DNA of 64,000 bases from JAAXIE01 sp965263155 (GCA_965263155.1 OZ253586.1:186001-250000), one strand, 5' to 3'. Shown: positions 49,287 to 57,831, counted from the stretch's first letter. Notes: a model not told the origin generated them from the sequence alone. A program made the numbers and translations.

Positions 49287-49734
49287 CAGACCCCCTCCTT
49301 ACGTCCTGCTCGCGTTGTGTTGTGGGGTTCATGTTATCAGGCCGCCCCACTGATCGCCCCAAAATACGCCTACAAGGAGGTTTCCTAATGGTTAGGCCAA
49401 TCTCGCGCAACAAAGAAACCCCTGCGAGGCCTCCAGCCTCATAGAAATTATCCGTGGCCCGACGAGGACCGCGCATGAAGATGGGACCGTCTAGTAGGGC
49501 GATGGCATGCCCGATAGTCTGCACCGTGCATTCCCGCCTGCGGAGACCTTTGCATAACCCCTTCCCTTTAGCGGAGGAAGGTTGGGGTGAGGGCGGAAGA
49601 GTCGACTCCGTAGCTGGCGTTATGGCATTCCGCCGATGGATTCCCTCTCAAGGCTGGGATGACGGCGATTATGCAAAGGTCTCCCTCTATGGGAACGACG
49701 AGGGGGCGGCGGGATGACGTTGGGGAGCTTCCCC
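49287..49734. other. Intergenic repeat island of about 450 bases
   Basis: No gene is supported. The island holds a 143-base element with perfect 16-base inverted ends (49542-49684). Inside it are a C-run/G-run repeat like that at 32203 and a GATTCCC...GGGATGACGGCG palindromic repeat. Confidence 0.6.
49542..49684. repeat. MITE-like element with perfect 16-base terminal inverted repeats
   Basis: GGAGACCTTTGCATAA (49542-49557) is repeated exactly in inverse at 49669-49684. The 143-base element has no transposase. A related short palindrome starting GAGAGACCTTTGCGTAG occurs 1.1 kb away (50813). Confidence 0.65.
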
Positions 49735-50769
49735 TCAGTGGACTATGTGAAGGTTGCGGCGGGCGAGTTCGAGGGTGTCAGCCTCTCGAACTGAGTGGGT
49801 GCGCTCCGGGATGTCGGCAAAGGCCTCGTGGCCAAACAGGGGTGTAGAGAAGTAGCGCATGCCGGTGTCGTTGATCATGGTGACGATCACCTTGGAGTTG
49901 GGGAGGGCGGCCGACAGTTTGTTAGCGGCGGCTACGTTGCAGCCAGAGGAAATGCCGCAAAAGACGCCTTCTTCTCGCGCCAGACGACGCGCCATCTCAA
50001 TGGACTCTTGGGATGAGACGGTGACTACGCCGTCGACGTAGTTCAAGTCTAGGTTGTCAGGGATAAAGCCGTCGCCGATGCCCTCAATAAGGTGCGGGCC
50101 CCAGCCTCCTCCCGACAAGATGGGGCACTCGGCTGGCTCGACGGCGTAGATGCGGGCAGCTGAGTTGTGTTCCTTGAGGTATTTGCCCACGCCCGACACG
50201 GTGCCTCCGCTGCCTTGGGAGGCGACGAACACATCGGCCCGGCCATCGGTCTGGTCCCAGATTTCCGGCCCGGTGGTCATGTAGTGGGCTTCGATGTTGT
50301 CCTTGTTGGAGAACTGGGCTGCCTCCCAGAACTTGCCGGGACTAGCGGCCTTTAATTCCTCCACCTTATCCAAGCATAGGTCCACGTCGCTCTCGGCCCC
50401 CGGAGTGAGCACCAACTCCGCACCGTATGCCCGCATGCATTCCTTGCGCTCCTCGCTCATACCTTCCGGCATCACAATGACTGCGGGGTAGCCACGGACC
50501 GCGGCGATCATGGCGGTGGCGATGCCGGTGCTGCCAGTGGAAGCCTCTAGGATGGTCATGCCGGGACGCAGGTCGCCGCGCTCCTCGGCCCGCAGCACCA
50601 TGTGTCGCAGAATGCGGTCCTTGAGGCTGGAGGTAGGGTTCATAAACTCGAGCTTGGCGCACAATTCCTGAGGACCTTGGCCGACCCTGCCCAACCGCAG
50701 AAGCGGCGTCATGCCTGCTGCTTGGGTGATGTCCTCGGCGATGCGGCTGCGACCGTTCCAGTCCACCAT
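49735..50769 (-). CDS. Cysteine synthase / cystathionine beta-synthase-like PLP enzyme
   Basis: Fold-type II PLP enzyme of 344 residues. The PLP lysine is Lys50 in PTSSLKDR, the phosphate loop-like STGSTGIA lies at 77-84 and GSGGTVSGVGKYLK marks the cysteine synthase branch. A C-terminal tail (FADIPERTHSVREADT) is typical of the CysK-like relatives that use O-phosphoserine or other activated serines. It could make cysteine, matching the SUF system encoded 6 kb away, or another beta-substituted amino acid. The start is ATG; an LLM gene lies upstream in the same direction, with a palindromic repeat between. Confidence 0.85.
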   Translation of the reverse strand: MVDWNGRSRIAEDITQAAGMTPLLRLGRVGQGPQELCAKLEFMNPTSSLKDRILRHMVLRAEERGDLRPGMTILEASTGSTGIATAMIAAVRGYPAVIVMPEGMSEERKECMRAYGAELVLTPGAESDVDLCLDKVEELKAASPGKFWEAAQFSNKDNIEAHYMTTGPEIWDQTDGRADVFVASQGSGGTVSGVGKYLKEHNSAARIYAVEPAECPILSGGGWGPHLIEGIGDGFIPDNLDLNYVDGVVTVSSQESIEMARRLAREEGVFCGISSGCNVAAANKLSAALPNSKVIVTMINDTGMRYFSTPLFGHEAFADIPERTHSVREADTLELARRNLHIVH

Positions 50770-50812
50770 AGTGAGTGCTCCTAGTTGGTATGAGGGCCGA
50801 CAAAAACAAGCC

Positions 50813-50867
50813 GAGAGACCTTTGCGTAGCTTAGTCCACGTAGCGCCGTACTACACGAAGGTCTCTC
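50813..50867. repeat. Short palindromic element related to the 49542 repeat
   Basis: GAGAGACCTTTGCGTAG (50813-50829) pairs with CTACACGAAGGTCTCTC (50851-50867) at 15 of 17 positions. GAGACCTTTGC is shared with the ends of the 143-base element. It may work as a terminator after the LLM gene. Confidence 0.6.
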
Positions 50868-50887
50868 ACTCAGAAGGATATCGCTGG

Positions 50888-51823
50888 CTAGATGTTGGGT
50901 ATGACCTCTTCCGTCAGCTGTTCCAAGTGCTCCATGTGATCGAACATGGGATTGAGCATCAGCATCTCGGCCCCGCCGTCCACTATCTCGGCCAGTTTCT
51001 CGGCGCATTGGGCGGCGCTGCCCCATACGGAGACTTCGGCGCCCAGCGGTGCATTGTGATAGCGGTTATCGAACCAGGTGGTGATGCGTTCTTCGGCCCG
51101 CTTCTCGTTGTCGTCGACGGCTAAGTAGACCCGCTTGGAGATGGGAAAGGTGGCGGGATCGCGTCCTGCTTCTTCTAGGAAGGTGTTGAGTTGCTGCACG
51201 CACTCCAAGAAGGTGGCGGTGGTGCTGGAGCCGGCGCCCATCCAGCCATCACCATGCCGCACCGCCCTGCGCAACGCATCGGGATGGCGGCCACCGAACC
51301 AGAGTGGCGGGTGGGGCTTCTGCACCGGTTTGGGCTCCATGGGCACGCCGTCTAACTGCCAGAACTGGCCCTCATAGGTAGCCTGAGGTTCGGTCCACAG
51401 TGCCTTCATCACGTCGAGCAGTTCCACGAAGCGGCGCGCTCGTCGGTCTGTCGTCAAACCGAAGGCGGGGTACATGTTCTGCCTGCCTCCGATGCCCACG
51501 CCAACTGTCAGACGCCCATGGCTCATCTGGTCCAAGCTCCCTAGGGCCTTGGCCAACTGTACAGGGTTGCGCAGTGGGGCCACCATTACTGATACCCCCA
51601 GCCGTGCCCGAGTGGTAAGGGCTGCTACGTAGCTGAGTTGGGTCAGGGGCTCAAGCGAAGGGTCGTCGCCGGTGATGTCCTCTTGGGTCCACAGGCTCTC
51701 GAAGTCAAGCTCTTCGGCCCTAGCGACCCAACGGCGTAGCAACTCCATGTCCGTTGGGCCTTCCTGAAAGAACTGGGGCATGGCGATGCCAACGGGCACC
51801 CGACCTGCACCTGCACTAGCCAT
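50888..51823 (-). CDS. LLM-class flavin-dependent oxidoreductase
   Basis: Luciferase-fold oxidoreductase of 311 residues. AGRVPVGIAMPQFFQEG, LGVSVMVAPLRNPVQLAKAL, the cofactor loop GRLTVGVGIGGRQNMY and PKPVQKPHPPLWFGG place it with the F420-type members. It is the fifth LLM protein of the window. It is divergent from the SDR operon; the promoter and terminator-like hairpin of that operon lie in the shared spacer. The substrate is unknown. Confidence 0.9.
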   Translation of the reverse strand: MASAGAGRVPVGIAMPQFFQEGPTDMELLRRWVARAEELDFESLWTQEDITGDDPSLEPLTQLSYVAALTTRARLGVSVMVAPLRNPVQLAKALGSLDQMSHGRLTVGVGIGGRQNMYPAFGLTTDRRARRFVELLDVMKALWTEPQATYEGQFWQLDGVPMEPKPVQKPHPPLWFGGRHPDALRRAVRHGDGWMGAGSSTTATFLECVQQLNTFLEEAGRDPATFPISKRVYLAVDDNEKRAEERITTWFDNRYHNAPLGAEVSVWGSAAQCAEKLAEIVDGGAEMLMLNPMFDHMEHLEQLTEEVIPNI

Positions 51824-51884
51824 TCTTATGCCTCCTTGGTTGGGACTATGGCAGGGGCGAGCAACCCCCGCGGAGTCTGCCGTG

Positions 51885-51913
51885 TTGCCACAGCTAAGAG
51901 GGTCTCATACAAT
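51885..51913 (+). promoter_or_regulatory. Promoter of the SDR operon
   Basis: TTGCCA (51885-51890) and TACAAT (51908-51913) are spaced by 17 bases. Transcription would start near 51920, about 100 bases before the first SDR start codon. Confidence 0.6.
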
Positions 51914-51969
51914 GGCGCGCAACAGCCCTGTCGGACATTTGGGAGCAGTTCGGGCACGTCGCGCTTCTT

Positions 51970-51996
51970 TCGGAACAGACTTGGGTTCCGATTTTT
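51970..51996 (+). terminator. Terminator-like hairpin in the SDR leader (possible attenuator)
   Basis: TCGGAAC (51970-51976) pairs with GTTCCGA (51985-51991) around AGACTTGG and is followed directly by TTTTT. It ends 26 bases before the start codon of the first SDR and lies downstream of the operon promoter. Confidence 0.5.
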
Positions 51997-52022
51997 CGCA
52001 ATTATGGAGGGAGGCGGAAAGG

Positions 52023-52778
52023 ATGGCAAGGTTTGACGGTAAGGTCGTAGTGGTCACTGGCGGGGGGCTCGGCTTTGGTCGCGCCTATAGCCTCGGCTTG
52101 GCCGCTGAGGGGGCTACTGTAGTGATCGCTGACATCAATATGGACAATGCCATGCAGACCCAAGCTGCGATTGAGGAGCTTGGTGGCAAGGCCGTAGTCA
52201 TCCAGACCGACGTCAGCGACGAAGCCAGTGTTCTAGCCATGCGGGACCAAGTAGACCGGGAACTGGGTGGCATTGATGGCTTGGTCAACAACGCCGGCAT
52301 CTACCCAATGCTGGCCATCGACGACGTGACCAAGGAACACTGGGACCAGATATACAACGTCAACGTGTGGGGCAGCTTCGTGACGGCCCGGGCTATTGCC
52401 GAGTCGATGAAGCGCCGTGGCGGAGGAAGCATCGTCAACATCTCCAGTGGCACGTTCCTGCGACCGCCTGCGAACCAGCCTGCCTACGTGTCGTCAAAGG
52501 GTGCCATCATAGCGTTGACCCGCTCCCTGGCTACGGAGCTTGCCAACGACGGCATCAGGGTCAACACCGTCCTGCCCGGCCTTACCGCCACTCCAGGCAT
52601 CATGGGGAGCCCCGATTTCAGCGAAGAATTCATGCAGAGTCGCGTCGACCTGCAGCTCATCAAGAGGCAGGAGCAGGCCGACGACACGGTGGGCGCGGCC
52701 ATGTTCCTCCTGAGCGACGATGCCTCTTTCGTCACCGGCCAGTCCATGCTGGTCAATGGTGGCGGGAGTATGATCTAG
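52023..52778 (+). CDS. Short-chain dehydrogenase/reductase, first of three tandem copies
   Basis: NAD(P)-dependent SDR of 251 residues. Cofactor motif TGGGLGFG at 12-19, NNAG at 89-92, active-site serine in NISSGTF and the Tyr155-x3-Lys159 pair in AYVSSKG are all intact. Asp37 after the second strand (VVIADINMD) points to NAD rather than NADP. It would oxidise a secondary alcohol or reduce a ketone. I start at ATG 52023, the position matching both downstream copies; the upstream ATG at 51912 overlaps the promoter. Two paralogues of identical length follow directly. Confidence 0.92.
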   Translation: MARFDGKVVVVTGGGLGFGRAYSLGLAAEGATVVIADINMDNAMQTQAAIEELGGKAVVIQTDVSDEASVLAMRDQVDRELGGIDGLVNNAGIYPMLAIDDVTKEHWDQIYNVNVWGSFVTARAIAESMKRRGGGSIVNISSGTFLRPPANQPAYVSSKGAIIALTRSLATELANDGIRVNTVLPGLTATPGIMGSPDFSEEFMQSRVDLQLIKRQEQADDTVGAAMFLLSDDASFVTGQSMLVNGGGSMI

Positions 52779-52840
52779 TCGGCGGGACCAAGGCTACTGG
52801 GCAAGGCTAGCTGGGTTAAACGGGCACAGAGGAGGGCGCA

Positions 52841-53596
52841 GTGGGAAGATTGGACGGCAAGGTGATAGTGGTGACCGGAGGGGGCCGTGGTTTCGGCCGT
52901 GCCTACTGCCTCCGCATGGCTGCTGAGGGAGCGACGATGGCCATTGCAGATATGGATGAGGAGACGGCCAAAAGCACCCAAGCCGAAATTGCCGGGAATG
53001 GGGGACGGGCTTTCGCTTATCCCTTGGATGTGCGGGATGAGGCTAGCGTGCTCGCTATGCGCGATGCCGTCGACCGTGACCTTGGAGGCATAGACGGCCT
53101 CATGAACAACGCAGGCATTCTGCCTCCCATGGCCTTGCCAGACATCACCAAGGAGTTCTGGGATAACGTTTACAACACCAATGTGTGGGGCAGCTTCATC
53201 ACTGCCCGCGCTGTCTCTCACTCCATGCGACGCCGTGGTGGCGGGGCCATCGTGAATATCGCCAGCTCAACCTTCTTTAACCCGTCGCCAGGGAGTGCTG
53301 CTTACATCTCCTCCAAAGGGTCGGTTATTGCCCTCTCCAGGGTGCTGGCCTCGGGTTTGGCTCCCTACGGTATACGGGTGAACTTCATCTACCCTGGGCT
53401 GACGGCCACGCCGGGGGTCATGGAAGGACGTTTCACTTCTGACGATTACTTCGATTCCCGGGTACAAAAGCAGCTGATAAAGAGGCGCTCCGAGATCGAG
53501 GACGTGGTGGGGGCAGGGGTGTTCCTGCTCAGCGATGAATCCGCCTTCATGACCGGTCAAGGCATACCGGTTAATGGCGGCATCGGAATGATCTAA
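52841..53596 (+). CDS. Short-chain dehydrogenase/reductase, second tandem copy
   Basis: SDR of 251 residues, GTG start with GAGGAGGG upstream. TGGGRGFG at 12-19, NNAG at 89-92 and Tyr155/Lys159 in AYISSKG sit at exactly the same positions as in the first copy. VVGAGVFLLSDESAFMTGQ near the end is the usual SDR C-terminus. ADMDEETA after the second strand suggests NAD. Divergence is greatest after residue 190, the substrate-binding loop, so the copies probably use different alcohols or ketones. Confidence 0.92.
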   Translation: MGRLDGKVIVVTGGGRGFGRAYCLRMAAEGATMAIADMDEETAKSTQAEIAGNGGRAFAYPLDVRDEASVLAMRDAVDRDLGGIDGLMNNAGILPPMALPDITKEFWDNVYNTNVWGSFITARAVSHSMRRRGGGAIVNIASSTFFNPSPGSAAYISSKGSVIALSRVLASGLAPYGIRVNFIYPGLTATPGVMEGRFTSDDYFDSRVQKQLIKRRSEIEDVVGAGVFLLSDESAFMTGQGIPVNGGIGMI

Positions 53597-53643
53597 AGCC
53601 AAAGTGATTTGAAGACAGTCGGTTCATTGGGGGAGGTCGCGAT

Positions 53644-54399
53644 ATGGGAAGGCTGGACGGCAAGGTTGTGTTGGTCACCGGAGGCGGTCAGGGTTTTGGG
53701 CGCGCCTATTGCTTGGGGCTGGCCCGAGAGGGCGCCACAGTAGCCGTAGCGGACATCAATGAGGAGACAGCCAACGAAACCCGCTCCATGGTGGAGGAGC
53801 AGGGAGGCCGTGCCATCGTGGCGCCCGTTGACGTCAGCAATGAGGCCTCAGTGCTGACGATGCGCGACGCCGTTGACAGTCAACTGGGTGGTATAGATGG
53901 ACTGGTCAACAACGCGGGCATATTCCCCCGTATAGAACTGGCAGACATTACCAAGGAGATGTGGGACCACATCTACAACATCAATGTTTGGGGCAGCTTC
54001 ATCGTCGCTCGTGCCGCTTCCCACTCCATGCGGGAACGTGGTGGCGGAAGTATCGTGAACATCAGCAGTTCCACCTTCCTCACCCCACCCACGCAGCATG
54101 CTGCGTACATGAGTTCGAAGGGGGCGATCATGGCCCTCACCCGCGCGCTGGCAACCGGACTGGCCGAGCACCACATCCGGGTCAACACCATCCTTCCGGC
54201 CCTGACGGGCACCGAGGGGGTTATGAGCGAGCCGGGTTATCAGATGTGGTACTTGGAGCAACGCGCTCAGATGCAACTAATCAAGCGTGCCGCGGCTGCG
54301 GATGACGTGGTGGGCGCTGCTATCTTCTTCATCAGCGATGAGTCCGCCTTCATGACGGGGCAGTCTCTCTCCGTGACCGGCGGCACGGGTATGCAGTAG
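53644..54399 (+). CDS. Short-chain dehydrogenase/reductase, third tandem copy
   Basis: SDR of 251 residues, the last gene of the set, ATG with GGGGGAGG upstream. TGGGQGFG at 12-19, NNAG at 89-92, serine in NISSSTF and Tyr155/Lys159 in AYMSSKG are intact. The substrate loop (TEGVMSEPGYQMWYLEQR) differs strongly from the other two copies. A perfect 11-base inverted repeat starts 11 bases after the stop and probably ends the operon. Confidence 0.92.
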   Translation: MGRLDGKVVLVTGGGQGFGRAYCLGLAREGATVAVADINEETANETRSMVEEQGGRAIVAPVDVSNEASVLTMRDAVDSQLGGIDGLVNNAGIFPRIELADITKEMWDHIYNINVWGSFIVARAASHSMRERGGGSIVNISSSTFLTPPTQHAAYMSSKGAIMALTRALATGLAEHHIRVNTILPALTGTEGVMSEPGYQMWYLEQRAQMQLIKRAAAADDVVGAAIFFISDESAFMTGQSLSVTGGTGMQ

Positions 54400-54409
54400 G
54401 AGAGCCGGA

Positions 54410-54442
54410 GGTACAATTGCAAGTACTACTCGCAATTGTACC
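54410..54442 (+). terminator. Inverted repeat after the SDR operon
   Basis: GGTACAATTGC (54410-54420) and GCAATTGTACC (54432-54442) form a perfect 11-base stem with an 11-base loop. Only CTTT follows, so termination strength is uncertain. Confidence 0.5.
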
Positions 54443-54552
54443 CTTTGATCCCAAGCAGTTGGACTCCCGACGTTCCTCCCACTGGTAATCCGGACCAACC
54501 CAGCATCGTGCCTCGTGCGCTTGTGTACCCATTATCAGCTATATTCACCCTC

Positions 54553-55101
54553 ATGATCGAGCGGGAAATTGCGCCGAGGCTGACCTTGCTGTTTCAACAG
54601 TATTCCCGTGACGGTGACTGGCCCACGGCAGTTCGGGAAGACCACGTTGTGCCGCGAGACCTTCCCCAACCTAGAATACGTCAACTTGGAGGCACCCGAC
54701 GAACGGGAGTTCGCCGAGTCTGACCCCTGGGGCTTGCTCTCTCAGTTCGCCGACGGCGCAATCATCGACGAGGTGCAACACGTCCCCGATATTTTGTCAT
54801 CCCTACAGGTCCTAGCGGGCGATACCGGACGCAAGAACCTCTTCGTCCTCACGGGCAGCGAGCAATTCAGGCTGTCCACCGCCATCAGCCAGTCTTTGGC
54901 ACGGCGCTCCGTCGCCTGCTGCCGTTCTCCATGGCGGAACGGCAACGGACGTGCGCAAGTAAGCAGACCGAGGACATCCTCTATATGGGGTTCTATCCGA
55001 GAATCCTCGACCACGGCCCCGAGCCACAGCAAGCACTCGGAGACTATCTCGAGACCTACATGGAGCGCGATGTTCGCCGCTTGGGCGTATCCCTGCGGTG
55101 A
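54553..55101 (+). pseudogene. Decayed AAA-type ATPase gene (DUF4143-class) with two frameshifts
   Basis: The first frame starts MIEREIAPRLTLLFQQY and should run into VTVTGPRQFGKTTL, the Walker A region, but a frameshift near 54603 separates them. A long second frame carries AIIDEVQHVPDILSSLQ (Walker B) and LFVLTGSEQFRLS. A second frameshift near 54900 moves the rest (LLPFSMAERQR, DILYMGFYPRIL) to a third frame, which stops early after DVRRLG. The C-terminal half of the family is missing. These ATPases occur as mobile accessory genes; this copy is dead. Confidence 0.8.
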
Positions 55102-55262
55102 CCGCTAAGACTCTTGTCGATGGAGGTACATCCCGCCAGTCTCGCACCGATTGCGATGTGACGTCGATGGACGGCCTAGCCCAGTTGCCGGGACGCTTCG
55201 ACACCTTGACGAATGTTTAGGCGTGGCGCATCAGCCTGTCTCATGCGCGTTTCCTTCGGGAA
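55102..55262. other. Degraded sequence after the ATPase pseudogene
   Basis: A short frame reading DVTSMDGLAQLPGRFDTLTN (about 55155-55218) may be the eroded tail of the ATPase gene. Nothing else is supported. Confidence 0.3.
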
Positions 55263-55550
55263 CTAGCTTCCGAGCACCCTTCGCTCGACCATCTTGGCTT
55301 CGTCGAGGTTGTTGACGAAATGGTCTCTTGGGATGCGTTTCAGGACGTTGAACGCCCGCAGAGTCGACGCTGCCAGACCGTCCAGCCCCATGATGATGCA
55401 ATCGGCACCCTGTGTCAGGGCAGCGTCTATCAGCTGTTCCACCACCAAGGCAGCGCTATCGTCCATATAGACGGTATCTGTGAAGTCGAGGATAACCAAC
55501 TCGTGTTCCTCGATGTCCACACTGATGGTGCTGATCATCTTGGATGCCAA
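55263..55550 (-). pseudogene. STAS-domain fragment, probably the 3' end of a SulP transporter gene
   Basis: 95 residues of STAS domain: ELVILDFTDTVYMDDSAALVVEQL and ADCIIMGLDGLAAS. This sequence is like the cytosolic C-terminus of SulP-family anion transporters. The frame is open upstream of the first ATG (RGTFPPALASK), consistent with a SulP linker, but no ribosome site exists. Within 60-90 bases it runs into repeat DNA (GGGAATCC motifs at 55613-55638) with no membrane domain. It is most likely the leftover end of a truncated transporter, although expression as a free STAS protein is not excluded. Confidence 0.5.
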
Positions 55551-55726
55551 TGCCGGGGGAAAAGTGCCTCTAAGCCAGGGCCGCGCCGCGAAGCAAGCTG
55601 GCGTTGCCCAAGGGGAATCCCTAGGCGGGAATCCAGCTTTTTCTGTTACGGAGGCGCAGCCTATTCAGTGAGTTGCTGAATGCTCAGGGAAAGCAAGCTC
55701 TATGGGGAGATGCCTGCGGTCTGACA

Positions 55727-56206
55727 CTAATCCCGCTCGCCGGAGCGCGAGCGGTATTCGGAAACGCCGTCATCGAGGGCGGCCCAAGGCAGCAGGGCGC
55801 ACTTGATGCGGATGGGAAACTTGCGGACCCCTTGTAGTGCTTCCAAGTCGCCCATGGCATCCAACTGCTCGTTACTGAGTTCCTCGCCCCGCATCATCTC
55901 GCGGAAGGCCCCGGAGAGCTTCTCGCCCTCTTCCAGGCTCTTGCCACGAAGCAGGTCGGAAAGGATGGACGCCGAGGCTTGGCTGATGGAACAGCCATGG
56001 CCGCCTTGGCTGATCTCGCCGACCAGCCCGGCATCATCCAGCTTCAGTTGCAACACGACTTCGTCGCCACAGAAGGGATTGAAGCCACGGGCCTCAATGT
56101 CGGCAGTATCCAAGGTTTGGCGGTTCCTGGGTCTGCGGTAGTGGTCCAGGATCACCTCACGATAGAGGTCGTCGAGCTCTCCGAAATCGAACGGCTCTGT
56201 CAGCAC
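55727..56206 (-). CDS. sufU: SufU-type iron-sulfur scaffold / sulfur-transfer protein
   Basis: SufU protein of 159 residues. Zinc/cluster ligands are Cys46 and Asp48 (NPFCGDEV), Cys72 (HGCSISQASAS) and Cys136 (IRIKCALLPW). The insert between the second and third cysteines is typical of SufU rather than IscU. It accepts sulfur from SufS and passes it to the SufBCD scaffold. It is the last gene of the suf operon, 15 bases after sufS. Confidence 0.95.
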   Translation of the reverse strand: MLTEPFDFGELDDLYREVILDHYRRPRNRQTLDTADIEARGFNPFCGDEVVLQLKLDDAGLVGEISQGGHGCSISQASASILSDLLRGKSLEEGEKLSGAFREMMRGEELSNEQLDAMGDLEALQGVRKFPIRIKCALLPWAALDDGVSEYRSRSGERD

Positions 56207-56221
56207 ACTAGCCCAACCTTA

Positions 56222-57457
56222 TCAACTACGCTTAAAGTAGGTCAACGCCCGCTTCAGGCTCTCCACCAGCGCATCCACATCTTCTTCGCTGTTGTAGATG
56301 TAGAAACTGGCCCGCGCCGTGGCAGGTACATTCAGCCTGCCTCGCACCAATGGAATGGCACAGTGGTGGCCCGCTCTTATGGCTATCCCATCGCGGTCCA
56401 GCATGGTACCCAAGTCGTGGGGATGCACCTCTCCAGCGTAGAAGGAGACAATCCCGCCCCTCACCGACAGATCTTCAGGACCGTAGAACTCCAGCTCCTC
56501 TTTCAGCTCTGCCATGGCTTCCAAGGCATAGCCGGTCAACTGGTGCTCGTGGGCCTGCACGTTGTCCATGCCCAAGTCTTGCAGGTAGTCTACGGCAGCG
56601 CCCAAAGCGATGGTGTCGGCAATGTTGGGCGTGCCTGCCTCGAACCTCATGGGAAGGTCGTTCCAACTGGCGCTCTCCAGCTGCACGTCCTTCACCATCT
56701 CTCCGCCACGCAGGAAGGGTTCCATCTCTTGTAGGAACGAGTCCTTAACGTAGAGGACGCCTATACCGGTGGGGCCCAGCATTTTGTGGCCTGAAAAGGC
56801 CATGAAGTCGCAGTCTATGTCCTTCACGTCCAGTGCCATGTGGGGCACGCTTTGCGCAGCGTCCACAAGCACTGCGGCACCTAAGGCATGGGCCTTGGCT
56901 GCCAGTTCCTTTACCGGGTTGATGGTGCCTAGAACGTTGGACATATGCACCAGTGAGAGCAGACGGGTCTGGTGGTTCAGTAGTTGGTCGAGCTCCGAGA
57001 GGTCCAGCGTACCGTCCGGCGCCACAGGAATGAAGCGTAGCTTGGCCCCCTTGTCGCGGGCCAGCTTCTGCCAAGGCACGAGGTTGCTGTGGTGCTCCAT
57101 CTCCGTCAGCAGAATCTCGTCGCCGGGGTTGATGTTGGCCAAGGCCCAAGTGTTGGCCACCAAGTTGATGCCCTCGGTGGTGTTGCGGGTAAAGATGACA
57201 TTCTCGCTGCTGGGGGAGCCGATGAAGCCGGATATTTTCTCCCGGGCACCCTCGTAGCGCTCGGTGGCCTCCATGCTGAGAGCGTGAACGCCACGGTGTA
57301 CGTTCGCGTTGTACCCCTCGTAGTAGTCCACCAAAGCCTGAATCACGCTCCGGGGCTTTTGGGAGGTGGCAGCATTATCGAGGTATACCAATCGCTTGCC
57401 ATACACCTCCTTGGCAAGGATGGGAAAGTCCTCTTTTATGGAGCGTGCGTCCTTCAT
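56222..57457 (-). CDS. sufS: Cysteine desulfurase SufS
   Basis: PLP-dependent group II cysteine desulfurase of 411 residues. The PLP lysine is Lys225 in FSGHKMLGPTG, the active-site cysteine Cys366 in RAGHHCAIPL, and the N-terminus has LVYLDNAATSQKP. It takes sulfur from L-cysteine as a persulfide and hands it to SufU, encoded directly downstream. The start is ATG with AGAGGTG upstream. Confidence 0.96.
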   Translation of the reverse strand: MKDARSIKEDFPILAKEVYGKRLVYLDNAATSQKPRSVIQALVDYYEGYNANVHRGVHALSMEATERYEGAREKISGFIGSPSSENVIFTRNTTEGINLVANTWALANINPGDEILLTEMEHHSNLVPWQKLARDKGAKLRFIPVAPDGTLDLSELDQLLNHQTRLLSLVHMSNVLGTINPVKELAAKAHALGAAVLVDAAQSVPHMALDVKDIDCDFMAFSGHKMLGPTGIGVLYVKDSFLQEMEPFLRGGEMVKDVQLESASWNDLPMRFEAGTPNIADTIALGAAVDYLQDLGMDNVQAHEHQLTGYALEAMAELKEELEFYGPEDLSVRGGIVSFYAGEVHPHDLGTMLDRDGIAIRAGHHCAIPLVRGRLNVPATARASFYIYNSEEDVDALVESLKRALTYFKRS

Positions 57458-57507
57458 AACACCTCTCTAGGCAACTCCTCTGGCCGGGCCCGGCCGCGGC
57501 AGGAGGC

Positions 57508-57831
57508 CTACTCTTCGTCGATCCCGACCTCGATGTGCTCGCCGTCCATGCGCACCGGATAGGTGCGCATCGCCTCGCACTTGGGGCCCTCGGTCAACTC
57601 TCCGGTCTTGACGTTGAACGACGCCAAGTGGACAGGGCACTGAATCTCGTCGCGTATCATATCGCCGTAGTGCATGATGCCACCGGCATGGGTGCATACG
57701 TCGTCTATGGCAAAGACTGTGCCTTCGACGTTGCAAATGGCCATCCGATAGCCGGGCCAGGGTCTCACTCCCTTTACCTTGCCCGGAGGCAGCTGTTCCA
57801 GTGAGCCAACCCTGATATACCTTAGAGCCAT
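57508..57831 (-). CDS. Rieske-type [2Fe-2S] ferredoxin within the suf operon
   Basis: Small Rieske protein of 107 residues (NirD/BphF-like). Cluster ligands are in CTHAGGIMHYG and CPVHLASF, i.e. C-x-H and C-x2-H. I start at ATG 57831 with GGAGGGAAG upstream, where the fold begins. It lies between sufD and sufS. Rieske ferredoxins occur in suf operons of several Gram-positive and Chloroflexota lineages and may supply electrons for cluster assembly; here it could also serve the two Rieske oxygenases, which lack a local electron carrier. Confidence 0.92.
   Translation of the reverse strand: MALRYIRVGSLEQLPPGKVKGVRPWPGYRMAICNVEGTVFAIDDVCTHAGGIMHYGDMIRDEIQCPVHLASFNVKTGELTEGPKCEAMRTYPVRMDGEHIEVGIDEE

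Noticed and set aside
51912..52022. Upstream ATG extending the first SDR by 37 residues
   Set aside because: This ATG overlaps the -10 box of the operon promoter, and the two paralogues begin at the position equivalent to 52023.
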